9,624 nt of DNA from Candidatus Bathyarchaeota archaeon RBG_13_52_12 (GCA_001774245.1 MEZF01000084.1:7379-17002); one strand, 5' to 3'; positions 1 through 6,489 are shown, counted from the stretch's first letter. Notes: generated by a model from the sequence alone, not told the origin. Numbers and translations: made by a program.

Positions 1-3000
1 CTCAAACGCGTTCCGTACAAGGTTATCCAGCACCCTCCGCATACTCAACGGGTCAAGCGTCACCGACTCCAACCCGGCGCCGACGACCAGGTGAGTCGTG
101 ACGTCGGGAGGGACAGAGGCCTCCTTAACGCACCGCCCGATGAGGTCCCCTAGGTCAACCTCCTGTGGCGTAAACGGTGGGGTTCTCATATTGGCGCGGA
201 GCTCCTCAACCATCGCAATCATCCGGTTCGCAGCGTCGTTGATCTCTTTAAGCCTCTCCTCCGCTTCTCCGGGGAATTCGCGGAGCAGGTAGATGTCGTT
301 CTTTATGGTTTGGATGGGGCTTCGTAGGTCGTGTCCGAGCATGGCTGCGACTTTACCTGCGGCGGCGAGTTGTTCAGCTTCAATTAGTTCATTGGTTCTC
401 TGTTTCAGCAGGCTTTCAAGGTTCTCAGCATTCGCGCGTGTACGAATATGCTCAGTGACGTCCTCAAACTCGAGAAGAATCAGGTTCCTACCAATCAGCT
501 TCTGGAAAACCTGTCTACCGTTCAACAGCATGACACGTCTACCGAGGCCCGGAAACACATGATCGACCTCAAAGTTCTCAAAACTAGACTTCTTTGGGAG
601 AATCTGCTCTAGCAGCAAACGTAACTCCGGAATGTCCCACTGATGATCATTCAACTCATACACGAGCTTATTCGTTACCTCCGATGGATGGAGCTTAAAA
701 ACGTGGTAGAAAGCCCTGTTAGCTGAAACAACTGACAGATCTGGGTCTAAGATCACAAAAGGGTTTCTCAGAGTCTCCAAAAGGGTTTCAGCGTAGAGTT
801 GAGCGTCTAGCGCCTTTAGCTGACTAAGCTTCAAATCGTTAACGTCGATCATGGAGAGCAAGCAGCCATCGATCCGGTTATTGGCCGTCCGATACAGGTT
901 TATCCTAAGTATAAACCAGTGCCCATCGCGGTCCTTCATCTCTATCTCGCTCTCCCTAAGATCCTTCAACGCTTCTGCGACCATCCGACTCACATTAGGA
1001 GTCTCGATGTAGAGATTCAGAGAGGTGATAAGTCGACCTACGTCACCTGGAAGCACGCCCAGCCTCTCCGCTAGCGGCGTAACAATCCGGATGCGCATGT
1101 TACAATCAATAATGACGACGGGGATCTGGACGCTTGAGATCAAGTTATTAAGATCATCATTCAGTTGAGCTAAGGTTATGTTGCGGTTCTCAAGCTCTTC
1201 ATTTAAAGTGCTCATCTCCTCGTTACTGGTTTGAAGCTGCTCCTTCGCCGTCTCTAGCTCTTCAGTTATGCTCTGCAACTCTTCGTAGCTTGTCTCGAGT
1301 TCTTCATAAGTTGATTTGAACCCCTCAGCCATTGCCTCCTTCTCCTCGAGGTTTGCTTTAAGGTACTTCTGAGTCTGCACTAGCTCCAGCTTCACTGCAT
1401 TATAATCATCGATGAGGCTCAACGGCTCCTGTGATATATCTCTCTTGGCTATCCTAGCTGAGTCATGTTCCCCTAAGTCTGTGAAAAGAATGATGTAGAA
1501 GCGTTCCGTTGACTGCTGTATTTCAAAAGGTCTCACTTCAAAGCCTATGCTTCTCGATGATCCGTTGACATCCTCGAGGATAATGCGCTCAGCGACGGGC
1601 ATGTTGTTCTGCTTAGCCTTTGCGAAAGCCGTGTGAAGCTTCATCGAGAGCGACCCTCTTATCATCTTTATGAGGTTGAAGCTGGGTACACCGGGCGAGG
1701 GATTAAGGAAGCGCCCAGTCTCACCGCGGAACTGTAATATCTCTAGGTCCTCATTGACTATAACTCCGGCAGGAGCGTATTCGTTCAGGACGATCTCATC
1801 AGCCTTCAACTGAACCGTGTTTAAAAGATCGAAGCCCGTCAGCTTTTTTTGTGTGTCGATGCCGACCATTTGGGGTGCATGCTTTTCTAAGAAGTGCAAT
1901 GTAGGGCGTGTGTAACTGACTTTCTTCATGAATATTTTGTGTCTCTTGTCTAAGACGGTGAATAGGTTTGGGGACTCGTTAATGCTCTCTGAGACACCGA
2001 GGAAAAGAATGCCTTTCGATACGAGGGCGTAATGGAAGTCCTGAAGTATCAGTTTCCGCTGCGTGTTTTCAATGTAAATCAGCAGATTTCGGCAGCTAAT
2101 CAGGTCGAGGTGAGCGAAGGGGGGATCGGAGATCAAATCATGTCGAGAGAAGACGCATAGGTCTCGCACCCTCTTACACACCTTATAGCCATCTGGCTGT
2201 TTGACAAAGAACTTTTTAAGACGCTCCGGAGATAATGTTTTAGAGATTTCCTCACCATACAGCCCAACTCTGGCGATATTTATCGCGTTGTCGTCTATGT
2301 CTGTGGCGAAGATTGTAACCTTGATGTTCAACTTCTTCTCTTCGAGGTACTCGAGTATGAGGATTGCTAGGGAGTACGACTCTTGTCCTGTGGAGCATCC
2401 GGGTACCCACACCCTCATAGCGTTGTCTGAAGTACGTCCCTCAAGAAGCTGGGGTAGGGCCTCCTTTGAGATGGCTTCGAATGATTGAGGGTCTCTGAAG
2501 AAGGATGTAACGTTGATTAGTAAATCATTGTATAGGGCTTCCACCTCTGCTTCGTCATCTCGGAGCATCGATATGTATTTCTCTAAGGTCTTGATATGGT
2601 GCAGAGTCATCCGCTTTTTAAGCCGGCGTTTGATTGTGGGTTTGCAGTAGGGAGTGAAGTCTACCTTAAAGCGGTTTCTCAGGATGGTAAAAACATCCTT
2701 AAATGTCAGACTAAAATACTCATCCTCATCGAGCTTATTCTTTGCATTTATCAGTTTATGTATTATTTCAGGTAAATTATTTGAAATCTCACTTATAGAA
2801 TAGACGTAGTCGACTACCCCCGCTGAGATTGCGCTATTAGGCATTTCCGGGAACTGCGCAGTCTCTGGGACTTGGGCGAGGGTAATTCCTCCATTTTCTT
2901 TAATCGCTCTTAGACCTTTTGTTCCATCCGACCCGGTGCCTGAGAGTATGATTCCAGCTACTTGTGGCCCGAACTTTGCGAGGGATTTGAAGAAGACATC

Positions 3001-3369
3001 TATGGTCTTTGGATGTGTGTTACCCAAGAAGGCGTTGAGCATAAAAGCTCCGTCTTTGATAATGATGCTTGATCCTGGAGGGGAAATATAAATATGGTTA
3101 GGTTCTATCAAGGTGTTATCCTTTATTTCGCTTATTGGTATCAATGTTTGACGTGATAGAATACTGCATAGTTGACTATCTACTGAAGGTGAAAGGTGCT
3201 GGATCAACACATAAGCTGCACCTGAATCAATTTTCAAGTCTCTAACAAGTTGTGAGAAAGCATCTAATCCACCTGCTGAGGCACCGATCCCGATCACGGG
3301 GAATGAAGTCTTGGTTTTGTTATCTCTGTCTCTCTCGAAGATTTCATCCATTTTTTCTCGCTTCCTCAT
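1..3369 (-). CDS. CheB-CheR-PAS-PAS histidine kinase fusion, 3' end cut by window edge
   Basis: Uninterrupted for 1123 codons. Domains in order: CheB methylesterase (about residues 22-205) with the catalytic triad visible as Ser31 in GASAGG, His58 in IQHLSP and Asp148 in GTGSDG; CheR methyltransferase (about 220-480) with FFRDP at 290-294, the SAM loop GCSTGQESYS at 324, FATDID at 354 and SCRNLLIY from 425; a PAS-like segment (about 515-640) beginning near ERYAP-like NEYAPAGVIVN; a Glu-rich coiled coil (about 655-738); two PAS domains (about 741-845 and 858-975); a HisKA dimerisation domain with H-box GHDLRSP, phospho-acceptor His1013; and the start of the ATPase domain with N-box DNLVRNAFE at the edge. 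The G boxes lie outside. CheB has no receiver domain in front, as is usual for these fusions. By family knowledge it would modify and demethylate glutamates of receptor-like proteins and autophosphorylate on His; no receptor, CheA or CheW is seen nearby. ATG 3369 was chosen as the first in-frame ATG; ATG 3351 (MDEIF) is an alternative. The usual Glu after STG is Gln here, with the following Glu kept. Confidence 0.95.
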   Translation of the reverse strand, partial: MRKREKMDEIFERDRDNKTKTSFPVIGIGASAGGLDAFSQLVRDLKIDSGAAYVLIQHLSPSVDSQLCSILSRQTLIPISEIKDNTLIEPNHIYISPPGSSIIIKDGAFMLNAFLGNTHPKTIDVFFKSLAKFGPQVAGIILSGTGSDGTKGLRAIKENGGITLAQVPETAQFPEMPNSAISAGVVDYVYSISEISNNLPEIIHKLINAKNKLDEDEYFSLTFKDVFTILRNRFKVDFTPYCKPTIKRRLKKRMTLHHIKTLEKYISMLRDDEAEVEALYNDLLINVTSFFRDPQSFEAISKEALPQLLEGRTSDNAMRVWVPGCSTGQESYSLAILILEYLEEKKLNIKVTIFATDIDDNAINIARVGLYGEEISKTLSPERLKKFFVKQPDGYKVCKRVRDLCVFSRHDLISDPPFAHLDLISCRNLLIYIENTQRKLILQDFHYALVSKGILFLGVSESINESPNLFTVLDKRHKIFMKKVSYTRPTLHFLEKHAPQMVGIDTQKKLTGFDLLNTVQLKADEIVLNEYAPAGVIVNEDLEILQFRGETGRFLNPSPGVPSFNLIKMIRGSLSMKLHTAFAKAKQNNMPVAERIILEDVNGSSRSIGFEVRPFEIQQSTERFYIILFTDLGEHDSARIAKRDISQEPLSLIDDYNAVKLELVQTQKYLKANLEEKEAMAEGFKSTYEELETSYEELQSITEELETAKEQLQTSNEEMSTLNEELENRNITLAQLNDDLNNLISSVQIPVVIIDCNMRIRIVTPLAERLGVLPGDVGRLITSLNLYIETPNVSRMVAEALKDLRESEIEMKDRDGHWFILRINLYRTANNRIDGCLLSMIDVNDLKLSQLKALDAQLYAETLLETLRNPFVILDPDLSVVSANRAFYHVFKLHPSEVTNKLVYELNDHQWDIPELRLLLEQILPKKSSFENFEVDHVFPGLGRRVMLLNGRQVFQKLIGRNLILLEFEDVTEHIRTRANAENLESLLKQRTNELIEAEQLAAAGKVAAMLGHDLRSPIQTIKNDIYLLREFPGEAEERLKEINDAANRMIAMVEELRANMRTPPFTPQEVDLGDLIGRCVKEASVPPDVTTHLVVGAGLESVTLDPLSMRRVLDNLVRNAFE

Positions 3370-3376
3370 TGCGCGC

Positions 3377-3559
3377 ACGCATGATGTGAAAATTAGTATT
3401 GATAATAATTACGTTTAGTAATAAACACTTTCTTCTTGAGTAGAACGGTGGCTTTCAGAGCGTGCATATTTTCTAAAAAGTCAAACGGCGTGAGAAAACG
3501 TTTTTCGGGGTGACTCTGAGGGTGTCGCAGGTGGCAAGGCCCGCCTTGAACGTCTGATG
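3377..3559. other. Intergenic, no gene recognised
   Basis: This stretch holds the putative promoter of the minus-strand kinase fusion and then G/C-richer sequence leading into the transposase remnant. Short peptides on both strands (including one antisense to the remnant, 3481-3687) look like shadows with Pro/Arg/Ser bias and match no family I recognise. Confidence 0.5.
3388..3430 (-). promoter_or_regulatory. Possible promoter of the CheB-CheR-kinase gene
   Basis: The minus strand just upstream of ATG 3369 is A/T-rich and holds several TATA-like candidates (TTTATTAC, TAATTATTATC, ATACTAATTTTC). Depending on which is used, the transcript would start 0-25 bases before the ATG. No Shine-Dalgarno sequence is visible. 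A GCGCGC tract (3371-3376) sits directly before the start codon. Which box is used cannot be decided from sequence. Confidence 0.3.
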
Positions 3560-4104
3560 AGGGACTGAGGAGCAGGAGCGGGCGCAGGCGGTCTCCACAA
3601 CAAGCAAGGCCTACACTTGCCGGGAACGACGGCCTTCAGCAAGGATAATATCGCTGACTGAGAGGGGGGCCTCGGATTCATGGACAAAGCTATACCGCTC
3701 AGCGACCTCGCGGTCTTGGAGGCGGTCGATGGCTAGGTCACGCTCGTCGAGAAGAAGACCACAGCCCTCGCGGCCGAGGAAGGCGTGTGCGGCTGCTTAT
3801 AACGATGATTGGCGTAGGGTACTTCACAGCGATACTTGTCGTGTCGGAGGTCGGCGACGTCGGCAGGTTCCGCGGCGACAAGGAGTTCACCTCGTGGATG
3901 GGGTTGACTCCTTCAGTAAGTCAGCCTGGGGAGAGGACACGGATCGGAGGCGTCTCCGGTCCCAGTAATAAGAAGTTACTGTGAGCTTTGGCGGAGTCAG
4001 CTCTGACTGCGGTTAGGCATGACTCTAGACTTGGAGGTTTGTATGAGCGGGTGTCGAGGCTGAAAGACGCTGGGTGTACTGTTGCTCGCGCGAATATTGA
4101 TTAG
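3560..4104 (+). pseudogene. IS110-family transposase remnant (C-terminal part)
   Basis: The best conserved part (3790-3981) reads ITMIGVGYFTAILVVSEVGD, then RFRGDKEFTSWMGLTPSVSQ, then GERTRIGGVSG, which is the Transposase_20 (IS116/IS110/IS902) C-terminal domain with its helix-hairpin-helix-like start. The gene is dead. Going 5' to 3', frame 2 gives HNKQGLHLPG..TAFSKDNIAD, a TGA at 3659, FMDKAIPLSDLAVLEAVDG, a TAG at 3734, and VTLVEKKTTALAAE; the reading then shifts to frame 1 for the conserved domain. A TGA at 3982 stands where the family has Trp, after which the same frame resumes (ALAESALTAVRHD...LYERVSRLKDAG) to a TAG at 4102. The N-terminal DEDD/RuvC-like domain is missing: a full gene would need several hundred more bases upstream, and the space before the CheB gene shows no trace of it. 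Element ends were not identified; this family often lacks terminal inverted repeats. The 5' boundary is approximate. Confidence 0.82.
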
Positions 4105-4213
4105 ATCATAGATACGCGGGGTCGTCAGTCCAAAAGTTGACAGGCCCCCCAGATGTCCTGCAACCAGCATCGCGCCTTATCTGACGCCTAATCCTCAATG
4201 TCTTCACTGAGAA

Positions 4214-4504
4214 CTATATTGATTGACTTTTCCTCTCTTGGTTTATTAATTTCATCGCCGTTCCAAAGTACTCAAGGAACTTCTCACCCTTCTCAGTAGC
4301 CCTGTACTTGATTCTGCTCCTCCTGTCTCCAGGATCTTCAACTTCTTCCAATAATCCCTGAGAGATCAGAGGTTCCTTAATCCTGTTAAAGGCAACCCAG
4401 GAGATGTGAGTTTTATGCATCAGTCTAGTTGGTAGATAATTACCGTTATGCACATGGGTTAAGATCTCTTGATAGAGCTCAAATTTTGACCGAGGGATAG
4501 ACAT
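4214..4504 (-). CDS. Archaeal winged-helix DNA-binding protein (HTH_45-like)
   Basis: A 96-residue protein beginning MSIPRSKFELYQEILTHV. The pattern is that of small archaeal winged-helix regulators: RSKFELYQEIL as first helix, PTRLMHKTHISW leading into the second and recognition helices, LISQGLLEEV, and the wing with Tyr followed by TEKG, then a short C-terminal helix (EKFLEYFGTAMKLI). It is homologous across its whole length to the product of 5535-5834, roughly a quarter to a third identical by eye. It probably acts as a dimeric transcription factor; the target is unknown. The ATG at 4504 lies about 25 bases downstream of a TATA-like box with no Shine-Dalgarno sequence, so the transcript is probably leaderless. 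It ends with TAG. It is transcribed toward the transposase remnant and away from its plus-strand relative. The family assignment is by pattern recognition; the closest Pfam type would be HTH_45 (ArnR1-like). Confidence 0.85.
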   Translation of the reverse strand: MSIPRSKFELYQEILTHVHNGNYLPTRLMHKTHISWVAFNRIKEPLISQGLLEEVEDPGDRRSRIKYRATEKGEKFLEYFGTAMKLINQERKSQSI

Positions 4505-4525
4505 GCCTGAATATATTTAATTTTA

Positions 4526-4533
4526 ATTTAAAA
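4526..4533 (-). promoter_or_regulatory. TATA-like box for the minus-strand winged-helix gene
   Basis: Minus-strand TTTTAAAT within ACTTTTAAATTAAAATTAAA is centred about 25 bases before ATG 4504. This is the archaeal spacing between TATA box and transcription start, and it fits a leaderless message. A purine/pyrimidine-biased CCTCCACATT lies just upstream, where a BRE would be. Confidence 0.55.
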
Positions 4534-4749
4534 GTAATGTGGAGGGTGAAAATTGTAAGAAAATACTATGATAATCACTAAAATCAGGTTAGAGATACAT
4601 AAATAAAGCCAGGATCAAGTAAATTATTGCTGAGCATGGCTGGCTAGCTATGTCCTCTCCTTAGCTCCGCGCGGTTTAAAGGGGTTCTAGGGTCCGGGCT
4701 CATCCTCTCTAAGAGAATAATTGATTGTAAATAATGATAAAAAAATGGA
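4534..4749. other. Intergenic A/T-rich stretch without a recognisable gene
   Basis: No coding signal was seen. It contains an imperfect 18-base dyad at 4635-4652 (CATGGCTGG / CTAGCTATG, 7 of 9 pairs) and a CCGCGCGG palindrome at 4667-4674. It forms the upstream side of the minus-strand winged-helix gene; the function of these dyads is unknown. Confidence 0.4.
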
Positions 4750-4800
4750 GTAAATATCTTTAACATTACCTTGAATGTCTACGTGGTTGAGTGCAGGTGA
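4750..4800 (+). pseudogene. Decayed second copy of the 3' end of the 4949-5230 gene
   Basis: Read from 4750, the frame gives VNIFNITLNVYVVECR then TGA. The broken gene downstream ends VDNLDARLNVAERR then TGA. The two align across the whole stretch (V, then N/D, F/L, N/D, then LNV, E, R, stop) with a two-codon insertion in this copy. DNA similarity continues past both stops for about ten bases. No upstream part of the gene was found in front of this fragment, so it appears to be a relic of a tandem duplication. It is short, so chance cannot be fully excluded, but the shared stop and downstream bases argue for homology. Confidence 0.5.
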
Positions 4801-4809
4801 GACGATGAA
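4789..4809 (+). repeat. 21-base direct repeat, copy 1
   Basis: GAGTGCAGGTGAGACGATGAA matches the copy at 5219-5239 at 18 of 21 positions, 430 bases apart, in the same orientation. It spans the stop codon of the two related reading frames and the bases after it. Confidence 0.7.
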
Positions 4810-4948
4810 GCCATGCATTTATCATTAGGGTAGACCGACGGGGCTCATTCTTCTAAAAAGTTATTCATCTTCGCGTATCTCCATCCTCTCGCCGTATTGA
4901 TTCAGCTTAAATCGGCTTCAATTTCTCACTAAGTGGCTAGGCGATTAA
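4801..4948. other. Intergenic, leader side of the broken small gene
   Basis: No gene was recognised. A CTTAAATC element at 4906-4913 lies about 40 bases before ATG 4949 and could be its TATA box with a short leader. No Shine-Dalgarno sequence precedes ATG 4949. Confidence 0.35.
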
Positions 4949-5230
4949 ATGGGGAGATTGACTCAGGCGGCCAGAGCTAGCTTTCAGAACAACCTCTCTA
5001 GGATGACGCTCGAGTATCGTAAGGACTTTGGATGTGGGTAGAGGAGAGGCCTTCGATGAGTTGGTTGAAGTTGGGAGCACCAAACTTGGTACGATAAGTT
5101 ACGAGGAGTCGTTGAAGCTGATGGATCTTATACTCCTCACAGGGGAAGTGGATAACCAGCTTTTCTTGAGGCCATGAGGCTCAAGGTGGATAATCTTGAT
5201 GCTAGGTTGAATGTAGCTGAGCGCAGGTGA
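4949..5230 (+). pseudogene. Small gene of unknown function with two compensating frameshifts
   Basis: Three protein-like segments follow each other in frames 2, 3 and 2. ATG 4949 opens MGRLTQAARASFQNNLSRM..TLEYRKDFG, stopped by TAG at about 5036. Overlapping in frame 3, from about 5034, comes GRGEAFDELVEVGSTKLG, then TISYEESLKLMDLILLTGE and VDNQ, stopped by TGA at 5175. The reading resumes in frame 2 at 5165 as LEAMRLKVDNLDARLNVAER and a final R, with TGA at 5228. Joined, this makes a protein of about 93 residues with a helical, charged C-terminus that could form a short coiled coil. The net shift is zero: one gain and one loss of a base would restore the gene, near a GGG run and a TTTT run. 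This could be real decay or two sequencing/assembly errors. I do not recognise the family. Start and end are the outer limits of the composite frame. Confidence 0.5.
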
Positions 5231-5239
5231 GGTGATGAA
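5219..5239 (+). repeat. 21-base direct repeat, copy 2
   Basis: GAGCGCAGGTGAGGTGATGAA is the partner of 4789-4809 and covers the last codons and stop of the broken small gene. The two repeats delimit a possible ancient tandem duplication unit of about 430 bases. Confidence 0.7.
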
Positions 5240-5297
5240 ACACCGCGCGCATGCTTGGTTCAAAATTCTTTTCTGTAAGGTTTCTCTAAGAATTATG

Positions 5298-5309
5298 TCG
5301 CGCGCGCGA
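5298..5309. other. Perfect 12-base palindrome TCGCGCGCGCGA
   Basis: A self-complementary alternating CG tract in otherwise A/T-rich intergenic DNA, and the longest of the GCGCGC-type sites in the window. Alternating CG tracts can adopt Z-DNA and could also be a protein or methyltransferase site; nothing here shows which. Confidence 0.6.
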
Positions 5310-5361
5310 TGGAGCGGGTTATAACATTTGCAGAGTTTAGTTACTTTTCATTATTATTGGA

Positions 5362-5449
5362 TGTTTCTTCGAAACAATGTATGAATAAGGTTACCTTATC
5401 ATATTAGTTTTGGTTCAATATTAGTTGTAATCGCCTAGGGTAAGCGATT
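5362..5449. promoter_or_regulatory. Cluster of three short inverted repeats, operator candidates
   Basis: Three perfect inverted repeats stand in a row: TGTTTC-TTC-GAAACA (5362-5376), ATAAGGT-T-ACCTTAT (5385-5399) and AATCGC-9-GCGATT (5429-5449). They lie 55-140 bases upstream of the TATA-like box of the plus-strand winged-helix gene. The arm sequences differ, so they are not copies of one operator. Dimeric winged-helix proteins bind such dyads, and autoregulation is possible. The third could also form a hairpin. Short dyads arise by chance in A/T-rich DNA; the evidence is the clustering. Confidence 0.35.
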
Positions 5450-5503
5450 TTGGTTTGATGTAAAAATGAGTTATTACTGCATATAAACCAACGCTTCATA
5501 TTG

Positions 5504-5511
5504 TTTATATT
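5504..5511 (+). promoter_or_regulatory. TATA-like box for the plus-strand winged-helix gene
   Basis: TTTATATT within TTGTTTATATTTAAAATTAA is a strong archaeal TATA match. Its centre is about 27 bases before ATG 5535 but only about 15 before ATG 5523. This favours a leaderless message beginning at or next to 5535. Confidence 0.6.
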
Positions 5512-5534
5512 TAAAATTAAGAATGAGTATTGTC

Positions 5535-5834
5535 ATGTCTATGCGACGATCGAGGCTCGAGCTTCACGCTGATATTTTGGAGACTATTCAGGGCGGAATC
5601 AATAAGCCTACGAGGATTATGTATAATAGGGGTATCGATTGGACGTCTCTGACTCAGCTTCTTCAGTCCCTTATGGATCAGGGGTTTGTTGATGTCTCTT
5701 TCCACGATGAAGCCAACAAGAAGGGCAGAAAGATTTATAGCGTGACCGAGAAGGGTGCAGTTTTTCTCTCTAATTTTAACAAAGCAAGGGATTTGATGTG
5801 GTCGAAGGTGAGTTCTGCGTTGGTTAACGTTTAA
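5535..5834 (+). CDS. Archaeal winged-helix DNA-binding protein (HTH_45-like), paralogue of 4214-4504
   Basis: A 99-residue protein from ATG 5535, beginning MSMRRSRLELHADILETI. It aligns with the minus-strand protein MSIPRSKFELYQEILTHV from the first residue, sharing PTR.M, I.W, QG, Y..TEKG and FL..F..A. An upstream in-frame ATG at 5523 would add four residues (MSIV), but it sits too close to the TATA box and has no counterpart in the paralogue. ATG 5541 is a further alternative. Layout: helix 1 (residues 4-15), PTRIMYNRGIDW into helices 2 and 3 (about 23-50), the wing near KKGRKIYSVTEKG (about 63-78) and a C-terminal helix. It probably acts as a dimeric transcription factor of unknown target. 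The gene is preceded by three inverted repeats and a clear TATA box. It ends TAA, immediately followed by GCGCGC. Confidence 0.87.
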   Translation: MSMRRSRLELHADILETIQGGINKPTRIMYNRGIDWTSLTQLLQSLMDQGFVDVSFHDEANKKGRKIYSVTEKGAVFLSNFNKARDLMWSKVSSALVNV

Positions 5835-5840
5835 GCGCGC

Positions 5841-6246
5841 ATAAGAGTTGCATACAGATTTTAAAATTATGAAACCCTCGAGTGTTCAGGATATTACTGT
5901 GGCGAATCAGAGTTAGATTCCTATGGGGATAGGAGACATTTACGGTAGGAAGGACTTGTAGAATGGTTGGGATAAACTAGGAGTTTAGTCTTTAATCTTA
6001 TTCGAATCCTCTGAATGTATCCTTTTAGGTACTAGTCGTTTTTTAGTAATCGTAACCTTCGATATATAAATGATATGAAGTGATCAGATGTGTGGGCGAA
6101 AATTAAGTAAGTTATAGTAAAACTGGGTTATTTTATTTAAATTACAGCTTAAATGGTATTTTCTCTCAATTTCTCGTAATGTTTGGGCAGTTACGTCAGA
6201 TATTTAGGTACACCTTCCTTCGAAGCAAGAACGACTTCAATCGGAA
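5841..6246. other. Intergenic A/T-rich stretch, mostly without recognisable content
   Basis: Apart from the possible relic frame at 5869-6069, I see nothing that supports a gene. A run of T (TTTTTT near 6038) could help terminate transcription from the winged-helix gene, but no strong hairpin precedes it. Confidence 0.4.
5869..6069 (+). pseudogene. Possible relic ORF interrupted by three in-frame TAG codons
   Basis: From ATG 5869 one frame reads MKPSSVQDITVANQS, TAG (5914), IPMGIGDIYGRKDL, TAG (5959), NGWDKLGV, TAG (5986), SLILFESSECILLGTSRFLV and IVTFDI, then TAA at 6067. The piece VQDITVANQS..IP, with KLGV and LILFES..ILL further on, faintly resembles the order of an AbrB/SpoVT-type swapped-hairpin domain; this is a weak visual impression. 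It is most simply read as a decayed gene or a chance frame. TAG is used as an ordinary stop by the gene at 4214-4504, so suppression is not supported. Confidence 0.2.
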
Positions 6247-6260
6247 GCGCGCGTCTGAGG

Positions 6261-6400
6261 GTTGGTCTTGGGACTTGGTAGTGTGCGTTTGTTAGTGGGT
6301 GCTGGGTTTAATGGTTCGTCCTTTGTATGGTTTTTCTGTTATGTGATGTTTGTTCCGCGTTTGGTGGTCTGTTTCTGTTTGCTGTGGTTCTATGTTTATA
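6261..6400. other. Strongly G/T-biased tract
   Basis: Of 140 bases on the plus strand about 114 are G or T, with only about 11 A and 15 C, unlike the surrounding DNA. GCGCGCG sites lie on both sides (6247-6253 and 6449-6455). A frame from TTG 6262 gives a hydrophobic peptide rich in Val, Phe, Leu, Cys and Trp, but it runs antisense into the PadR gene and has no promoter that I can see. The hydrophobicity is what a U-rich message gives automatically, so I do not call it a gene. A decayed membrane-protein fragment is possible. Confidence 0.55.
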
Positions 6401-6489
6401 CTTACAGGATAAAGATCTGCGCATTAACTCCATTCGAGATAAGGTGGTGCGCGCGACCGAACATGAGAGAGTCACCAACTCTTCGCATG

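Noticed and set aside
98..562. Plus-strand frames opposite the kinase fusion (98-292, 293-562, also 2201-2488)
   Set aside because: They are antisense to a fully supported CheB-CheR-kinase gene and resemble no family.
3481..3968. Frames 3481-3687 (minus) and 3729-3968 (plus)
   Set aside because: Arg/Pro/Ser-rich shadows across the transposase remnant, whose own frame carries the recognisable domain.
3659..3984. TGA read as tryptophan in the transposase (TGA 3659 and 3982 fall near expected Trp positions)
   Set aside because: The same gene also has a TAG and a frameshift and lacks its N-terminus, and no intact gene here uses internal TGA; plain decay explains it.
4671..4700. tRNA-like fragment (GGGGTTCTAGGGTCC)
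   Set aside because: No acceptor, D or anticodon stems could be built around it; not a T-loop consensus.
5231..5290. C/D box small RNA suggested by GTGATGA at 5232-5238
   Set aside because: No CTGA D box at a suitable distance and no C'/D' pair downstream; the motif is part of the direct repeat over a stop codon.
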